Positions 24,920 through 34,754 of a stretch of 45,853 nt of DNA are shown here, in pieces. The notes under the pieces are model-generated. The model worked only from the letters and a program-made list of their open reading frames with translations, was not told where the DNA came from and did not search any database. Both the position numbers and the translations under genes were made by a program. Every line of letters begins with the position of its first letter. Positions within the stretch are counted from its first letter, which is position 1. Origin of the DNA: Alphaproteobacteria bacterium (GTDB lineage Bacteria; Pseudomonadota; Alphaproteobacteria; Rhodobacterales; Rhodobacteraceae); the NCBI GenBank assembly GCA_030427145.1, contig JAUHWT010000027.1, positions 1 to 45,853 of the forward strand. The letters are read 5' to 3'.

Positions 24920-26692
24920 ATGACGGAACTGACGGGACTGTCCGGCACCGATCTGGCCGGAACAGACAAGATTGTCGTGGTCGATGACAGCGGCGATGCG
25001 GCTGTGCGCAAGGCGGCGGATGCTGCAGCCGGGGCGGTTTATGCCTCCGGCCTGTCGGCGCTGTCGGGCACGGCACGGTTGCCGCATACGGCCGTCAAGG
25101 GGCTCGGGACCGCCGCCGCCGCGGCGACCGGGGATTTCGCCACCGCGGCGCAGGGCGCCAAGGCCGACACCTCGGTGCAGCCGGAAGATCTCGGCGCGGC
25201 CGCCACCAGCAACAGTTACGGCGATCTCGACGACAAGCCTACGCTCGGGACGGCGGCGGCAGCGGCCACCGGCGATTTCGCCACCGCTGCGCAGGGCGCC
25301 AAGGCCGACACGTCGGTGCAGCCGGAAGATCTCGGCGCGGCCGCCACCAGCAACAGTTACGCTGATCTCGACGACCTGCCGACGCTCGGGACGGCGGCGG
25401 CGGCGGCGACCGGCGATTTCGCCACCGCCGCGCAGGGTGCCAAGGCCGACACGTCGGTGCAGCCGGGCGACCTTGGCGCGGTTGCCACCAGCAACAGTTA
25501 CGCTGATCTCGACGACAAACCGGAAGTGACCGGCGGCGACGTGGTCGGACCCGGTGTGTCAACGGACGGCAATCTGGCGGTCATGGATGGCGCCACCGGC
25601 AAGCTGATAGCCGATGGCGGCGTGGCGGTGGCGGATGTCGTCACCTATTCCGAAACGGTCGCGGTCAGCAACGAGTGGGCCGAACTGTCGGCGACCGACG
25701 GAGTTGTCACGTTGCCGTCACCGTCGCCGTTTGGCGAGGTTCGGCGCTGGCGCACGCTGGCGGGCGATGAAGGCATTGCTTCCATCACGCCGTTCCTCGC
25801 CGGTTCGGTGCGGTTGCGGGTGATACAGGACGCAACCGGGGGGCGGGTGCTGAGTTGGCCGACGGATGTGCGGGCAATCGGTTTTACCGATGTCACGCTG
25901 CCGATGACGCCGAATTCATTCTACGACGCGATTTTCACCGCCGGGAGCGATGGCGTCATGGAGGTGCATTTTGGCGGTAAGTTCGATGCTGCGCCGTTGA
26001 GCATCGTCGGCCAGACCATTCTGGTCAACAACACGCCGTCGACCGTCGAGAACGACAAGATCATGTCCGTGCCTGCCGGTCTGCAGGACGGGGATGATCT
26101 GTTGCTGATTCAGGTCAAGGCGTTCACGACCAGCGCGACCGAGACGCCGACGGTGCCCGCGTCCGGAAACCCGACCGACATGCCGGCGGATTTTACCAAC
26201 GTTCGGGATTTCACAAGGATCTCCGGCGGCGCCCTGGAGGATCGCGCCTGTATGGCGGTGCAGCGCCGCACGGTGACGTCGGTCGATTTGCCGTTGACCG
26301 AAATCACCCTGCCCAAATTCCTGAATCAGTCGTCCTACTCGCTCATGGTGGTACGCGGCGGAATTGGATCGATCACCAGTGCCACGGCGGCGAACCGCGA
26401 TGGTGGGGCCGATGCAAACGAAATCGCCCTGCCGGTTGAAACGATTTCGAGCGGCAACGCGCTGGTTCTGTCGGTTGTGTGGCACAGCGGAAAAGAGAAA
26501 ACCTATACCGTCACCGGCTGGGACCGGCAGTATACCGCCGATCACAGTGGCGGCGACCATGTGTTCGCGACGCACGCGGTGTTTGTGCAGCAGAACGTGA
26601 CGCCGGGCGACACGGCGGCCGCAACCGTCAGCCTGGGCGGTGCCGCGGAAGAATCCGTTTCCGCGATGACCATGGTCCTGGAGCCCGCGTGA
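24920..26692 (+). CDS. Tail fibre with tandem 47-residue repeats, 590 aa
   Basis: ATG 24920 after GAGGA. Residues 62-201 are three near-identical 47-residue repeats (GTAAAAATGDFATAAQGAKA followed by DTSVQPEDLGAAATSNSY and DLDDKPT), a common phage-fibre shaft module that probably forms a trimeric stalk. Residues 230-360 form a beta domain with LPSPSPFGEVRRWRTLAGDE. The C-terminal 230 residues (from ILVNNTPSTVENDKIMSVPA) look like a compact beta-sandwich head and are the likely receptor-binding part. Stop overlaps the next ATG. Confidence 0.85.
   Translation: MTELTGLSGTDLAGTDKIVVVDDSGDAAVRKAADAAAGAVYASGLSALSGTARLPHTAVKGLGTAAAAATGDFATAAQGAKADTSVQPEDLGAAATSNSYGDLDDKPTLGTAAAAATGDFATAAQGAKADTSVQPEDLGAAATSNSYADLDDLPTLGTAAAAATGDFATAAQGAKADTSVQPGDLGAVATSNSYADLDDKPEVTGGDVVGPGVSTDGNLAVMDGATGKLIADGGVAVADVVTYSETVAVSNEWAELSATDGVVTLPSPSPFGEVRRWRTLAGDEGIASITPFLAGSVRLRVIQDATGGRVLSWPTDVRAIGFTDVTLPMTPNSFYDAIFTAGSDGVMEVHFGGKFDAAPLSIVGQTILVNNTPSTVENDKIMSVPAGLQDGDDLLLIQVKAFTTSATETPTVPASGNPTDMPADFTNVRDFTRISGGALEDRACMAVQRRTVTSVDLPLTEITLPKFLNQSSYSLMVVRGGIGSITSATAANRDGGADANEIALPVETISSGNALVLSVVWHSGKEKTYTVTGWDRQYTADHSGGDHVFATHAVFVQQNVTPGDTAAATVSLGGAAEESVSAMTMVLEPA
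25103..25525 (+). repeat. Three tandem 141-bp repeats in the tail-fibre gene
   Basis: Copies at 25103-25243, 25244-25384 and 25385-25525, each encoding the same 47-residue fibre module with few changes. Such direct repeats can change number by slippage or recombination, altering stalk length. Confidence 0.9.
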
Positions 26693-29600
26693 TGACGGTA
26701 TTTCGCGAACTTTCCACCGATGCGCTGGTGACGGTCGATTCCGCCGCGATTTCCGCGCGGGGCGCGGGAACTTTGACCGATGAGCCGCAGTTCGATTGGA
26801 TACTGACGTCGGACAGCAACGGGCGGTGGCAGGCGGCGGTCAGGATCAACGCGCTGCCGGCCGGTGCCACCGGCGCCCGTATTCAGGTTCTCGGCAACGC
26901 ACGGATTTCGATTGACGTCGGCACCGATCTGGTGACGCAGGAGCTTGGCGACATCTCCGATTGCATCCGGGCGGACGGTGTTGTTCTGGTCGGCATTTCG
27001 GCGCTTAACGGCGGCGGCGTCGGGCATGGCAACTGGCAGCGGATCGACACGAACGATGTGGATACGCCGTCGCCTTCCGCGCCGGTTCTGTTGTCGCCGC
27101 CGGATTTGATCGGGGTGGCCGAGGTTGGGCAGATTCTGACCGGCACGCCGGGCGACTGGTCCTATGCGAGGACGCTCGGATTTGTGATTGAGCGCCGCGA
27201 CGACGAGGATGCCGCGCAGACGGATGTTGTCGCGCCACATACCATCACGGACGGGGAAGTCGGGTGGACCTATCGCATAGCGGCAACGGCGAGCAACGAT
27301 TACGACGGCGGCTCAACGGTCGTCGCGTATTCCGAATGGTCCGATCCGGTCGCGACACCGGTCTATTCAAAGCCGGACACGCCGACCGCCGCCGACTGGT
27401 CGCGCGATTTCCACGATTACGAGGACGGCACCTATACCGTTGACTTGACGCTGGATTCGGGGCTGTCGGCGGTGGCGGTTCAGTGGACCAACATTCGCGC
27501 ATCGCATCCGGACGCGAACGAGGACGATTCGTTCGAGGACACAACATCGCTCGGATCGGATGTGTGGCGGATGACCAGTTCCGACGACCGGCATCTGAAA
27601 GAATACGGCGAGGGATTTGCGAACCTGTCGATCCGCTACAGGACCGATCTGGCCGGGCCGTGGTCCGACCGGTCGGTCGACATCAAGCCGTTGACGTATG
27701 ACGGCCCGGGCGACCCGCCGCCCGATCCCGATCCAGACCCGGTCTATGACTGGTTCCCGCTCGCCATAACGACCGCCGAACAGGCGGCTGCAGGCGTCTA
27801 TGGCGACGGCGGCCAACACATGCAGGGCGCCGCCAGATGCCTGGGATCGCCGCAGTACATTTCACTGTCGCAGGACGTGTCCGGCCTGTGGGTCTCGGAG
27901 GACGGCGGGGCAACGTATTACGTTCCGCGTCTCCAGGGGATGGGTTGTTCGGCGATGAATTCCATTGCGATCGACCCGGTCAATCCGTTGCGGCAGTTGG
28001 TAAATGCCGCCGGTTTCGGCGATGACGACTGCAAGGATTTTCAGGGCATCTATCTGACGACGGATCTGTGGAAAACCTGCACGCGGGTTCTGGCGAAGCC
28101 GGGCGACCAGGACTGGATCATCTGTCGGGACCGGTATGTGAACCGAAAGATCACGTTCGATCCGTCAACGGCAGGTGATCCGGAGGACCAGCGGGTCTGG
28201 TACGCGATTATCGAACTGACCAGCAGCGCGGTGCCGAATGGCAGTTTCGTGCGCCAGAACGGCTTTCTGTACCGGTCGGACGATGGCGGCGCGACGTGGA
28301 GCGGTAAATTGTTCACCATCCCCGCCGCCTGGGGTCAGACCGGTACGCTGCTGGTGCATCCGACAACGGGCGATCTGTATCTGTCGACCGAACAGGGGAT
28401 CAAACGGTCGCAGGACGGCGGATCGTCGTTTAACTCCTGGGGCACCGGCTACCCGTCGGGCGCCGTCAAGAACATGGTGCATTCCAGTGACGGCGCCACC
28501 ATGACGATCGCGGTTGAGAAGAAAGGCGTTTATCGGGCCACCGCAGGGTCGAGTGTGTTTACGCTGCTGCTCAGTGACACCAACCTGCACACGGTCGACG
28601 TGCATCCGGCAGACGACGACATCATCTGGGCACTGTATTACAAGGGTTATCCCAAAGTATCCGTCAACGGCGGAACCTATTGGAGCAACGTTTCATCGAC
28701 CGGTGCCGGTTATGCGCGGGACTGGTACAAGCAGATCCACGAACTACCCGCAATTCTCGGCAATCCCGACGATGTGGAGGACGCTGTCGCGACCGGCGGC
28801 TCGACGTTCCACCGGATGACCGCGAACATGAAACAGAACCGGATCGCACAGCAGGGGTTCATCGGGTCGTCGAACATGCGAACGCGCTGTTCGATCGCGT
28901 TCGACCCGGAAGATCCCGAATCCGTTTCCATGGGCCTCAACGACAAGACGCTGGCATGGTCGCGGGGTTCGGGCCTGCGGGCCTGGACGTTCAACGAGAT
29001 CCTGCCGACGCGCCCGGGCGGCAGTGACGACGTGATCCGGTCGGAACTGCCTGGCGGCGGGTCAAACGCGGTGCGTTCCGGGCTGATCTGTTTCGTTCCC
29101 CCTGTCACCGGGTCAAACCGGGTCGTTTTGGGTGTCGGAAACTACAGCAGGCGGATTCTGGTGACTGCCGACAACAACGGCGAAAACTGGAAACACGCCA
29201 CCGCGTCGCCGCATCCGCAGGAGAATTTTCTCGGCGGCGGATTCTCGCCGCTTGACGCCAATCTGTGTTTTGCCGGCACCTATCGCTCGACGAATGGCGG
29301 TGTGCTGTTTTCACAGATGACCGGCGCGCAGAACGGGGTGTTCGGCGTCTCAGGTCAGAACGCCGATGTCTGTTTCGCGGTCAATATTTCCGGCGGAAAA
29401 ATCTACCGTTCCGACTCTGGCGGCGACAGTTTCACCGAGTGGGTCGATTTCGGCGCCAATCTCGGAACGATTTACGGCGCGGACCCGATGTGGGTCATCG
29501 ATCCGACCGATGATACAACCAGTTTTGGCGTCCGATCCGACGGTGATCTGTGGCGGGCGACAAAGGTCGGGTCGAACCCGGTGACGTTCACAAAATGCAA

Positions 29601-31539
29601 CCTTCTGCAGCACATGGGCGGCGGCAAAATCAGCGGGTTCGCTGTCGATCCGAACGATCAGGACATTCTCTATGCGATCGCCGACCGGCGCGGTGTTCCG
29701 TATATCTGGCGGTCGATCGACCGGGGCCTGACCTGGACTGACATAACCAACGGACATCCATTGTTGGGCCGCCTGCGCTGGCCGCAGGTCAGCCCGTTTG
29801 GCGATGTCTGGATGGGCGGCGCGAACGGCATCCGCCTGTTCCCGCCGCCCTATGCCAGTGCCGGGAGCATGTGGTTGCGGGTGCGGGGATACAGCGCGAA
29901 GAAACCGTTGCCGCCGTCAGTGGTTGCGCCGACGGTGGATGTGGCGCCCACGATCAGCGGGACCGGACTGGTCGGTGGCACGCTCACACTCGATCCGGGC
30001 AGCTTTGACGGAACGCCGGCACCAATTGTCACGCAGCAATGGGTGCAGAACGGCGACCCGGTCCCGGCGGAAACGAACCTGACATATTCCGACATCATAT
30101 CGGTCGCACCTGCGGATGCGGTTTGCGTGGTCACGGCCACCAATTCGGCCGGGGCGGTAGAAGTCACCACCAACGCGATCGAGATCAACAGTCACAGTGT
30201 TGCCGTCGCTGACGTGGCCGGAGTATTCGGCGGGGCCGCAACACCGGTACTGCTGCAGGACGATGAGATTGAAAGCGTCAAGGCGCACGCAACCGACACT
30301 CTGCGAATCAGATTTGTCGGCGGCGCGCAGCCATGGGTGTCGATGATGGCGCATGTTGAAGGCGTCACCGATACGGTGACGCTGACGTGGGATGCCGGTT
30401 CCACTCTTTATAAATCGTCTGACAACAGCGACGTGTACGACGCATTCGCGGCGCAGTCGGGCGGCGTCATCGGCATAACGCCGTATGGAACGCCGGGGGT
30501 CGCGCCGACAATCGGAACGCTCGACGACAAGGACTGGCCGGTCGATACCGGTGACAGGTTCTACAACTACGGCCAGACAATGACCGGGACGCCGCCGTTC
30601 GACTTCTATCTGCATGCAAAGGTAATTTCAGTGCAGATATTCGACAACGGTGACGGGAGCCTGGGGTGTCGCGGCCTGGTCGCGGGTACGCCGGCGCCCG
30701 ACGTGTCGCGGCAGTGGAAGCTCAACGGCGCGGCATTCGACCCGGAACAAACCGGGGCATTGATCGACGCGGCCGGATTGACCGGGGATGTCACATGCGC
30801 GATCACGGCGGTCAATGAACACGCATCCGACACGCTCGAAAGCGCGGCGATTACACTCGGGGCTGCGGTCAATCCGGTGATCCTCGAGGTCATCGCGTCG
30901 GGAACCAACAGCGGCACGACGTCGTTTTCCGCGACCAACCCGGCCTATTCGATCGGTGATCTGGTGATTGTGGCCGTGCACATCGACCGGGGCGCGCAGC
31001 ACACCCTGACCGTGACTGCACCGGACGGTGAAACCGTGGTCGCGGCCGAACCCTATTTCGACACGGGTGATACAGGCACCGGCGGGAATTCGTCGGGGCT
31101 GTTTTACTACATCGCGACATCCGCCGGTGCCGAAGGGGCAAACATTACATGCACCTACGGCACCGGCGAGCAGTTCGCGGTTACGGTCGCCGTCGTCGAT
31201 TCCGGAACGTTTAACGCCGCGACACCGCTGGTGGATGTCGCGGCCACCAGCGCAACCGGTCTGACGGGCGAGGCATCCGCCGTTTCCGCCGCGTTTACGG
31301 CGACACCGGCTGCGGGCTTGGTGGCGTTTTTCTGCGGCAGCAACGCGGACGCCGTCAGCGGCACGCCTTCGGGATGGACGCAGCAAGTCAACCTCGATGT
31401 CGGCGCGGTCGCCGGATACTGCGCTACCCGCGACGCGCCGACAACGGCATCCGAGAGCGTCGCGGCCGGTACGTTCACACTGGCCGGCACGCAGATATGG
31501 ACCGGCATCACCGCCGTCATCAATCCCGGGAGCGCATAA
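26692..31539 (+). CDS. Asp-box beta-propeller tail protein, 1615 aa
   Basis: ATG 26692 overlaps the fibre stop. At least five Asp-box (BNR) motifs are seen: SEDGGATYY near 402, RSDDGGATW near 528, RSQDGGSSF near 573, RSDSGGDSF near 906 and RSIDRGLTW near 1007. These mark a sialidase/sortilin-like propeller across about 360-1060. N-terminal 340 residues contain fibronectin-like beta domains and a PPPDPDPDPDP linker. After 1070 come Ig-like repeats (PTISGTGLVGGTLTLDPGSF) and further beta domains. A surface-polysaccharide binding or cleaving role is plausible, but no complete sialidase active site was identified, so enzymatic activity is uncertain. Confidence 0.85.
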   Translation: MTVFRELSTDALVTVDSAAISARGAGTLTDEPQFDWILTSDSNGRWQAAVRINALPAGATGARIQVLGNARISIDVGTDLVTQELGDISDCIRADGVVLVGISALNGGGVGHGNWQRIDTNDVDTPSPSAPVLLSPPDLIGVAEVGQILTGTPGDWSYARTLGFVIERRDDEDAAQTDVVAPHTITDGEVGWTYRIAATASNDYDGGSTVVAYSEWSDPVATPVYSKPDTPTAADWSRDFHDYEDGTYTVDLTLDSGLSAVAVQWTNIRASHPDANEDDSFEDTTSLGSDVWRMTSSDDRHLKEYGEGFANLSIRYRTDLAGPWSDRSVDIKPLTYDGPGDPPPDPDPDPVYDWFPLAITTAEQAAAGVYGDGGQHMQGAARCLGSPQYISLSQDVSGLWVSEDGGATYYVPRLQGMGCSAMNSIAIDPVNPLRQLVNAAGFGDDDCKDFQGIYLTTDLWKTCTRVLAKPGDQDWIICRDRYVNRKITFDPSTAGDPEDQRVWYAIIELTSSAVPNGSFVRQNGFLYRSDDGGATWSGKLFTIPAAWGQTGTLLVHPTTGDLYLSTEQGIKRSQDGGSSFNSWGTGYPSGAVKNMVHSSDGATMTIAVEKKGVYRATAGSSVFTLLLSDTNLHTVDVHPADDDIIWALYYKGYPKVSVNGGTYWSNVSSTGAGYARDWYKQIHELPAILGNPDDVEDAVATGGSTFHRMTANMKQNRIAQQGFIGSSNMRTRCSIAFDPEDPESVSMGLNDKTLAWSRGSGLRAWTFNEILPTRPGGSDDVIRSELPGGGSNAVRSGLICFVPPVTGSNRVVLGVGNYSRRILVTADNNGENWKHATASPHPQENFLGGGFSPLDANLCFAGTYRSTNGGVLFSQMTGAQNGVFGVSGQNADVCFAVNISGGKIYRSDSGGDSFTEWVDFGANLGTIYGADPMWVIDPTDDTTSFGVRSDGDLWRATKVGSNPVTFTKCNLLQHMGGGKISGFAVDPNDQDILYAIADRRGVPYIWRSIDRGLTWTDITNGHPLLGRLRWPQVSPFGDVWMGGANGIRLFPPPYASAGSMWLRVRGYSAKKPLPPSVVAPTVDVAPTISGTGLVGGTLTLDPGSFDGTPAPIVTQQWVQNGDPVPAETNLTYSDIISVAPADAVCVVTATNSAGAVEVTTNAIEINSHSVAVADVAGVFGGAATPVLLQDDEIESVKAHATDTLRIRFVGGAQPWVSMMAHVEGVTDTVTLTWDAGSTLYKSSDNSDVYDAFAAQSGGVIGITPYGTPGVAPTIGTLDDKDWPVDTGDRFYNYGQTMTGTPPFDFYLHAKVISVQIFDNGDGSLGCRGLVAGTPAPDVSRQWKLNGAAFDPEQTGALIDAAGLTGDVTCAITAVNEHASDTLESAAITLGAAVNPVILEVIASGTNSGTTSFSATNPAYSIGDLVIVAVHIDRGAQHTLTVTAPDGETVVAAEPYFDTGDTGTGGNSSGLFYYIATSAGAEGANITCTYGTGEQFAVTVAVVDSGTFNAATPLVDVAATSATGLTGEASAVSAAFTATPAAGLVAFFCGSNADAVSGTPSGWTQQVNLDVGAVAGYCATRDAPTTASESVAAGTFTLAGTQIWTGITAVINPGSA

Positions 31540-32603
31540 TGGTTACGCGAACAGTCACAGGCGACCAGAATTGGGTGCAGTACAAGACGGATGAAGCGGA
31601 TGTCTTTGACATCCTTGAATGCACCAATGCGATTTTTCGGACCGCCGGTTGGCCGAACACAACCCAGCAGCGTTACCCGCTGCTGGTCGACAAGCATGTG
31701 GGTGCCGTAACCGTGCAGAACGGGACCGTTCTGGGTGAGTGGTCACTGACCGAGGAATGGGGCCGGATGTATACGCCGCCGGACCCGTTCAAGGGGAACG
31801 GAGCCGCGGTGTTTGTTCGCGATGGTCCTGCCGCCGGCGCGACAGTGAAGGGATGGCGGCTGAAACAGGTTTGGGACGGAATCAGGATTACCGGATGCCC
31901 GTTCCTGATCGAAAACTGTTGGTTGACGATCGCCCGCGACGATGTTGTCGAAGTTGATGACGGATTCCCCGGAACGATTCAGAATATTCTGGGAGAGGAA
32001 TGTTTCACCGGCCTGTCATTTGGTTCAAACAGCACGAAACAGGGGCAGGAAACCAACGTCCAGACATACACCAATGTTTTGATCGGGATGGGTCTGTGGA
32101 ACAGAAGCGGCACGTTGACGCACGCATCGCCGCTTAAATCCAACTATTACAGCCCGCAGGTTCTTATCACCAACAGCGACTTCGCGATCTCGCGGGTCGA
32201 CCATAACGATTTCAATAATCTGACCCGCTCAATGAGCAAGGTGCATTCGAGTTCAGCGAACAATTACTGGTTGAACCTGACCGACAATGCCCTTCCGACA
32301 AATTACCCGTCGCTGCACGGTTCGTTTACGGTCCTGAACGGGTCGGCGGCGCGCGAGCGGTGGAGCAACCGTCGGGATGCGTTCATTGCCACATGGAACG
32401 GAGACCCGCCGCCCGATCCTGATCCGGACCCGGACCCGATGCCCACTCCAACGATCGATCTGGTCGTGACGGTCAATCCCGTTACGGGCGCGCTGCGGTT
32501 CGTGACTGCGCAGACCTATTCCGCCGCGGTTCTGACGGCCGGCGCATCCAACAGCTTCGGCAGCGATGAGGAAACACTCACGGCATCGGTTTCGGAGCCA
32601 TAA
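31539..32603 (+). CDS. Beta-helix tailspike-like protein, 354 aa
   Basis: ATG 31539 in a TAATG overlap. Residues about 60-270 show short strands and Asn/Gly turns like a right-handed beta-helix: VGAVTVQNGTVLGEWSLTEE, then DGIRITGCPFLIENCWLTIA, NVQTYTNVLIGMGLWNRSG and PQVLITNSDFAISRVDHNDF. A DPPPDPDPDPDPMPT linker, nearly the same as in the previous gene, joins a small C-terminal beta domain. It is probably an adhesin or glycan-degrading spike; catalytic residues cannot be assigned by eye. The gap 32604-32698 contains only a short GTCC/GGAC inverted repeat. Confidence 0.7.
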   Translation: MVTRTVTGDQNWVQYKTDEADVFDILECTNAIFRTAGWPNTTQQRYPLLVDKHVGAVTVQNGTVLGEWSLTEEWGRMYTPPDPFKGNGAAVFVRDGPAAGATVKGWRLKQVWDGIRITGCPFLIENCWLTIARDDVVEVDDGFPGTIQNILGEECFTGLSFGSNSTKQGQETNVQTYTNVLIGMGLWNRSGTLTHASPLKSNYYSPQVLITNSDFAISRVDHNDFNNLTRSMSKVHSSSANNYWLNLTDNALPTNYPSLHGSFTVLNGSAARERWSNRRDAFIATWNGDPPPDPDPDPDPMPTPTIDLVVTVNPVTGALRFVTAQTYSAAVLTAGASNSFGSDEETLTASVSEP

Positions 32604-32698
32604 ATCGCCAGGTCTGACCGTCCAAGTGGACAGCCCGTGGCGGCGGTATCGGCAGTTTTGGACGTGATGGCCCTGGGATTTGCAAACGGGAGGATTTC

Positions 32699-32932
32699 GT
32701 GACGGAAGAAGAACGACAGAAACTCGACCAGACGCACGCGGTCTGTATGCAGCTCAAGCGCGCGTTTCTGGATGTTCCGGACGGTCACACCGAGAGCCTG
32801 ATCAAGCGGATCGTGCATGTGGTCGAGACGGCCGAGCGGAGCGGCTGGGCGGGCAAGTGGGCGGTGCGCGTTCTTCTGACCGGCGGGGCGATCGTCGGCG
32901 CGCTGTCCGTCATCAAGGGGGGCGTGAAATGA
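32699..32932 (+). CDS. Small membrane protein of the lysis module, 77 aa
   Basis: GTG 32699 after GGGAGG. N-terminal soluble half (TEEERQKLDQTHAVCMQLKR) and one C-terminal hydrophobic segment WAVRVLLTGGAIVGALSVI with Lys at the end. It lies between the tail spikes and the holin/amidase genes and overlaps the next ATG. It may be a holin partner or antiholin; a role in lysis is inferred from position. Confidence 0.65.
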   Translation: MTEEERQKLDQTHAVCMQLKRAFLDVPDGHTESLIKRIVHVVETAERSGWAGKWAVRVLLTGGAIVGALSVIKGGVK

Positions 32933-33411
32933 ACGGCCGGAAACCGGTCAACGCGCGGTGGTCGAGGTTCGACCGGCTGGGCGGCGTGCTTGTCCTGATC
33001 GTCGGGCTGTGGCTCGCGATTCCGCCCCGCATGTTTCTGCGCCAGATCGAAATGGTTTACCTGCCGGAAACGCGGGAAATCGTGCTGGTGCGGGAAACGC
33101 CGTGGGGCGACGTCGATGCGCTCTGGTGGGCGTCGATCACCCTGGTCGGCGTGTCGGCGGATGCGCTGAACGAATGCCATTCCGGGCCGGCCGGGTTGAC
33201 GACGTTTCAGGCGGTCGAGGGCAATACGGTGCGATACCGTCTCGGTCCGTGGGCGCAGCCGTGTCTCGACCAGGGGCCGCCATTTTACATCACCAGCAAG
33301 CGCGTCGTCCTGCTGCTCGGCTTTCTGCCGCTGCGGCCGATGACCGAACACACCGACATCCGCGGCGGCCGTCGCCCGGTTGGCGTCGTCAGCGAACCGC
33401 GGGCGTTCTGA
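32929..33411 (+). CDS. Single-pass membrane protein of the lysis module, 160 aa
   Basis: ATG 32929 overlaps the previous stop. One membrane helix near the N-terminus (LGGVLVLIVGLWLAI, residues 17-31) after a basic leader, then about 120 mostly beta residues outside (FLRQIEMVYLPETREIVLVR; two Cys at NECHSG and QPCLDQ), and a basic tail. The topology suits a protein anchored in the inner membrane with a periplasmic domain. It could be an inner-membrane spanin analogue, but lacks the usual coiled coil. Unknown family. Confidence 0.65.
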   Translation: MNGRKPVNARWSRFDRLGGVLVLIVGLWLAIPPRMFLRQIEMVYLPETREIVLVRETPWGDVDALWWASITLVGVSADALNECHSGPAGLTTFQAVEGNTVRYRLGPWAQPCLDQGPPFYITSKRVVLLLGFLPLRPMTEHTDIRGGRRPVGVVSEPRAF

Positions 33412-33414
33412 GGC

Positions 33415-33430
33415 CGTCGCCCGGGCGACG
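33415..33430. repeat. 16-bp perfect palindrome after the lysis-module gene
   Basis: CGTCGCCCGGGCGACG starts three bases after the stop at 33411. It is self-complementary and could be a hairpin, but has no T run. The rest of the gap to 33527 shows nothing except a ribosome site (AGGGGA) for the next gene. Confidence 0.5.
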
Positions 33431-33527
33431 CCGAACAGCGGTCACACACCGATCCGAAGAGTTCCGGCCGGCGCATTCGTGCCGTGCCGTTTTGCCGCAT
33501 GCCGGCGTTTCAACAGGGGAAATGACC

Positions 33528-33863
33528 ATGGACCTTCTGACACCAGACCTGATCGGCGCGATTCTCTCGGCGCTGATCGGTGTTCTTTGCGTGATCCTGC
33601 GCCGGTACACCGGGATCAAGATCGAGGAAAAACACAAACGCGACCTGCACGACGCGTTGATGTCCGGCGCGATGGCCGCCGTCGCCGGCGGGCCGGCGGC
33701 GGGTGCGGAGGAACTGAAGGTGCTGGCGGTGCGCCATGCCCAGCGATCCGTGCCGGGCGCCATCAAGGCGCTGATCCCCGGCGACACGGTGCTCGACACC
33801 ATCGCGGCGCGTTACGTCAGCGAGGCGCTGGTGCGTCTGGGGAAGCCCGATCCGCGCGGGTGA
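33528..33863 (+). CDS. Putative holin, 111 aa
   Basis: ATG 33528 is chosen over ATG 33522 because AGGGGA (33514-33519) is at proper distance. One N-terminal membrane helix (LIGAILSALIGVLCVILRRY, about residues 8-27), then a highly charged helix (KIEEKHKRDLHDALMSG) and an Ala-rich second half with a possible amphipathic segment. The gene lies immediately before the endolysin. A pore-forming or pinholin-type role is likely from this arrangement; holin families are too diverse for assignment by sequence. Confidence 0.7.
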   Translation: MDLLTPDLIGAILSALIGVLCVILRRYTGIKIEEKHKRDLHDALMSGAMAAVAGGPAAGAEELKVLAVRHAQRSVPGAIKALIPGDTVLDTIAARYVSEALVRLGKPDPRG

Positions 33864-33901
33864 CGGCGCGGTACCCGATTCCACGAAGCACGGAGACTGA
33901 C

Positions 33902-34543
33902 ATGCGAAAGATCGCGATCGTGGTGGGCCACAACGCGTCGGCACAGGGGGCTGTGCGGGCGACGGACGGGCGCACCGAATACGACTGGAACGGCGAGCTG
34001 GCCGAACAGATCCGCGCCCTGAACCCGGCACAGGTGCGGGTGTTCCGGCGGGAGGCCAGCCGCAGCTATGCCGCCGAAATCCGCGCGGTTTACGACGCCG
34101 TCAATGCCTGGGGCGCGGATGTGTCGGCCGAGCTGCATTTCAACGCGGCGCCGGGGGCCACGGGTACCGAAACGCTCTGTGCCACCGAACGGGGCCGGGA
34201 GGTGGCCGAACCGGTTCAGCGGGCGATGGTCGCGGTTCTGGGGCTGCGCGACCGGGGCGTGAAAAAGGTCGGGCCGGGGGATCGGGGGCACGCCAGTCTG
34301 GTGGCGGGGTCGGCGCCGGCGGTGCTGCTCGAGCCCTATTTCGGGTCGTACGTGTCGGACGCAACGCGGGCGGATGAATGCCGCGACGCGCTCGCCCTGG
34401 CGATCTTCACGGCGCTCGGCGGGGTGAATGCGCGCGATGTCGCGCCAGAACCGCCGGTTGACGCGACGACGGTTGCCGCCCTGCAGGCGGAAGTTGCCCG
34501 TCTGCAGGGCGTTCTCGCCGAGATCCGAGCGCTGGCGGGCTGA
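33902..34543 (+). CDS. Endolysin: N-acetylmuramoyl-L-alanine amidase (Amidase_3)
   Basis: 213 residues, ATG 33902. Zinc amidase that cuts the peptide from muramic acid in peptidoglycan. Zinc ligands are in order: H10 (IVVGHN), E32 (WNGELAEQI) and H79 (AELHFNAAPG); catalytic Glu E144 lies in VLLEPYFG. There is no signal peptide, so release must depend on a holin. After residue 175 a Pro linker leads to a coiled coil (TTVAALQAEVARLQGVLAEI) that may oligomerise the enzyme. Following 34544-34754 is free of a supported gene. Confidence 0.92.
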   Translation: MRKIAIVVGHNASAQGAVRATDGRTEYDWNGELAEQIRALNPAQVRVFRREASRSYAAEIRAVYDAVNAWGADVSAELHFNAAPGATGTETLCATERGREVAEPVQRAMVAVLGLRDRGVKKVGPGDRGHASLVAGSAPAVLLEPYFGSYVSDATRADECRDALALAIFTALGGVNARDVAPEPPVDATTVAALQAEVARLQGVLAEIRALAG

Positions 34544-34754
34544 GTGGGGCGGGTGCCGGGTGCCCGGCAGGCGCGGACGTCGGACGAGCCGCCTGCAAGC
34601 GCGTCATCGCGGATTCCTGACGCGACCGGGCAGGGGGCGGGGTATCATTTGCGGGGGTGGGAATCAAATGCCTTCGGTGGTGGCATTGCCGCGCTGGACA
34701 CGGTGCCCTAGAACCGGCCGGAGTTCATTGTCACGCCGAAGGTGGGTAACCGTT

